A DNA stretch of 54,279 bases from an uncultured Bacteroidales bacterium (GTDB lineage Bacteria; Bacteroidota; Bacteroidia; Bacteroidales; Bacteroidaceae), in assembly GCA_902779315.1 (NCBI GenBank), contig CACZBC010000013.1, forward strand, positions 1 to 54,279, read 5' to 3'. The notes under the pieces are model-generated. The model ran no database searches and was not told the DNA's origin. It saw only the letters and a program-made list of their open reading frames with translations. Shown here piece by piece: positions 53,580-54,279 of this stretch. The position numbers and the translations under genes were made by a program. The first letter of the stretch is position 1; each line of letters begins with the position of its first letter.

Positions 53580-53954
53580 CTCGTTTTGTTTTAAGTTAAA
53601 CTTAGGTTTATTAATTGTTTTTGAATATTGTTTGCAACAGTTCACTTTTCCACATAAACGCACACAAATTTACACATAATTCTTTTAGCTTGTGCGCGCA
53701 AGTATGTTAAATGTTGTTAACAAACCCCATTCTTCTGAAAAAAAGTCTAATTTGGCAGCAAAAGCAAGTCCCCGCAAAAGGGGACATATCCTTTAACTCT
53801 ACGGAAAAATTGCAAACTACTGCAGACTCCTGTTGCCTTGAGCTGTTTCTTGCCCACTTATTGCAATAACGTTTTCTTCTGCAAATTCACGAAAAATCTC
53901 TCATCACTCATAGAGAAGAGAGAAAAAACTGCATTGAGGGCAAAGTTTCATGGC
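53580..53954. other. Upstream gap of the giant gene
   Basis: This probably holds the promoter of the giant gene, but no clean TAnnTTTG box was found close to the start. A CTTGTGCGCGCAAG dyad lies near 53689-53702 (imperfect palindrome). Otherwise no gene is seen. Confidence 0.4.
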
Positions 53955-54107
53955 CGTTTTCGAGGAGGTAAAATTCAAAGAATTTTAACTTTTCATTTTA
54001 AGGCACCGTAGAGCGCAAGTTTTTGTCTCGGTGGTATAAATGTACGTCGGAGACATTTGAGGCGATTCTGAGGCAAATTAGAGGGGTTTTCGGGGGTTCT
54101 GGATTTC
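53955..54107 (+). repeat. 152-bp dispersed element, copy 2
   Basis: Inverted partner of 515-666, with conserved AAAATTC/GAATTTT hairpin, GGCACCGTAGAGCGCAAG block, AAATGT/ACATTT stem and GGGGTTTTCGGGGGTTCTGG end. The short ORF from 54023 is the same repeat-derived frame seen in copy 1. Confidence 0.7.
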
Positions 54108-54241
54108 AATACTGCAAAAACTTCCGAAAGAAAATGTTGCAAAACAAATCAAAAAACACTCGTCACTCTACACCAATTCTGTGTAACGTATTGTTTTCCA
54201 GCAGGATGAAGAGGTGATGGGTGGGTGATGAGTCAACTCGT

Positions 54242-54279
54242 CTTACAAATCTTACATTTCTTACAACTGTTTTTGAGAG
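54242..54279. repeat. Truncated arm of a third palindromic element
   Basis: CTTACAAAT, CTTACATTT and CTTACAACT run in tandem (54242-54268), then a T-run and GAGAG at the window edge. This is the 9-nt triplet plan of the elements at 304 and 28893, with its own sequence. Confidence 0.55.

Overview
The window looks like chromosome from a Bacteroidales bacterium, most likely Prevotellaceae (Prevotella/Segatella-like). The reasons are the many -7 boxes of the TAnnTTTG type 20-60 bp before starts, weak Shine-Dalgarno sites, a tmRNA whose tag ends ANNYALAA, GldH and sorting-like C-termini on secreted proteins (Type IX secretion context), and many secreted glycoside hydrolases. No rRNA, tRNA, CRISPR array, transposase or phage structural gene was seen. 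The species call is inference.

Layout. 1-0.9 kb is a repeat-rich edge: a tiny frameshifted helix-turn-helix gene, an AT-rich imperfect palindrome with 9-nt iterations, and a 152-bp element whose inverted partner lies at the far right end (53955-54107). 0.9-5.8 kb holds a secreted dockerin-like/TonB-C protein, an AAA_14/DUF4143 ATPase behind twin palindromic operators, and a GH20 hexosaminidase. 6-8.8 kb is a minus-strand pyrB-pyrI-glyA operon, followed by a plus-strand class A PBP whose N-terminus needs a frameshift. 11.2-18 kb holds a candidate small RNA, a secreted calpain-family protease, a SpoU methylase with a serine hydrolase, and an SGNH/MBOAT O-acyltransferase pair. 18.5-19.2 kb is the tmRNA gene with a duplicated 3' flank.

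19.3-28.8 kb is one plus-strand exopolysaccharide operon: SLBB export protein, Wzz-like protein, EpsG/Wzy-like polymerase, four glycosyltransferases and a secreted glycosidase-like protein. It has no priming transferase or flippase in the window. 29.4-34 kb is carbohydrate utilisation (GH31 with a T9SS-tailed protein, and a GH43). 34-41 kb holds a phosphohexomutase, nagA and a striking 1519-residue fusion of a voltage-gated-type K+ channel with a secreted CotH protein. 41.4-49.2 kb holds Xaa-Pro aminopeptidase, gamma-carbonic-anhydrase-like protein, GH43 lipoprotein, UDP-glucose dehydrogenase (minus), and holB-ricT-gldH. 49.2-53.6 kb holds a 51-residue small protein and a giant secreted discoidin/beta-helix protein.

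The most unusual signals are: (1) the in-frame channel-CotH fusion with a fossil signal peptide inside it; (2) a dispersed intergenic repeat family built on CTAGTGTGACGTTTGC, in six gaps, mostly just after stop codons, once as four perfect 22-bp tandem units and once as a 14-bp-stem hairpin with a T-tract; (3) imperfect palindromes with a conserved AT-rich centre and element-specific 9-nt triplets, partnered with a 152-bp element at both window ends; (4) the repeated tmRNA 3' flank; (5) two promoter-terminator pairs with no ORF.
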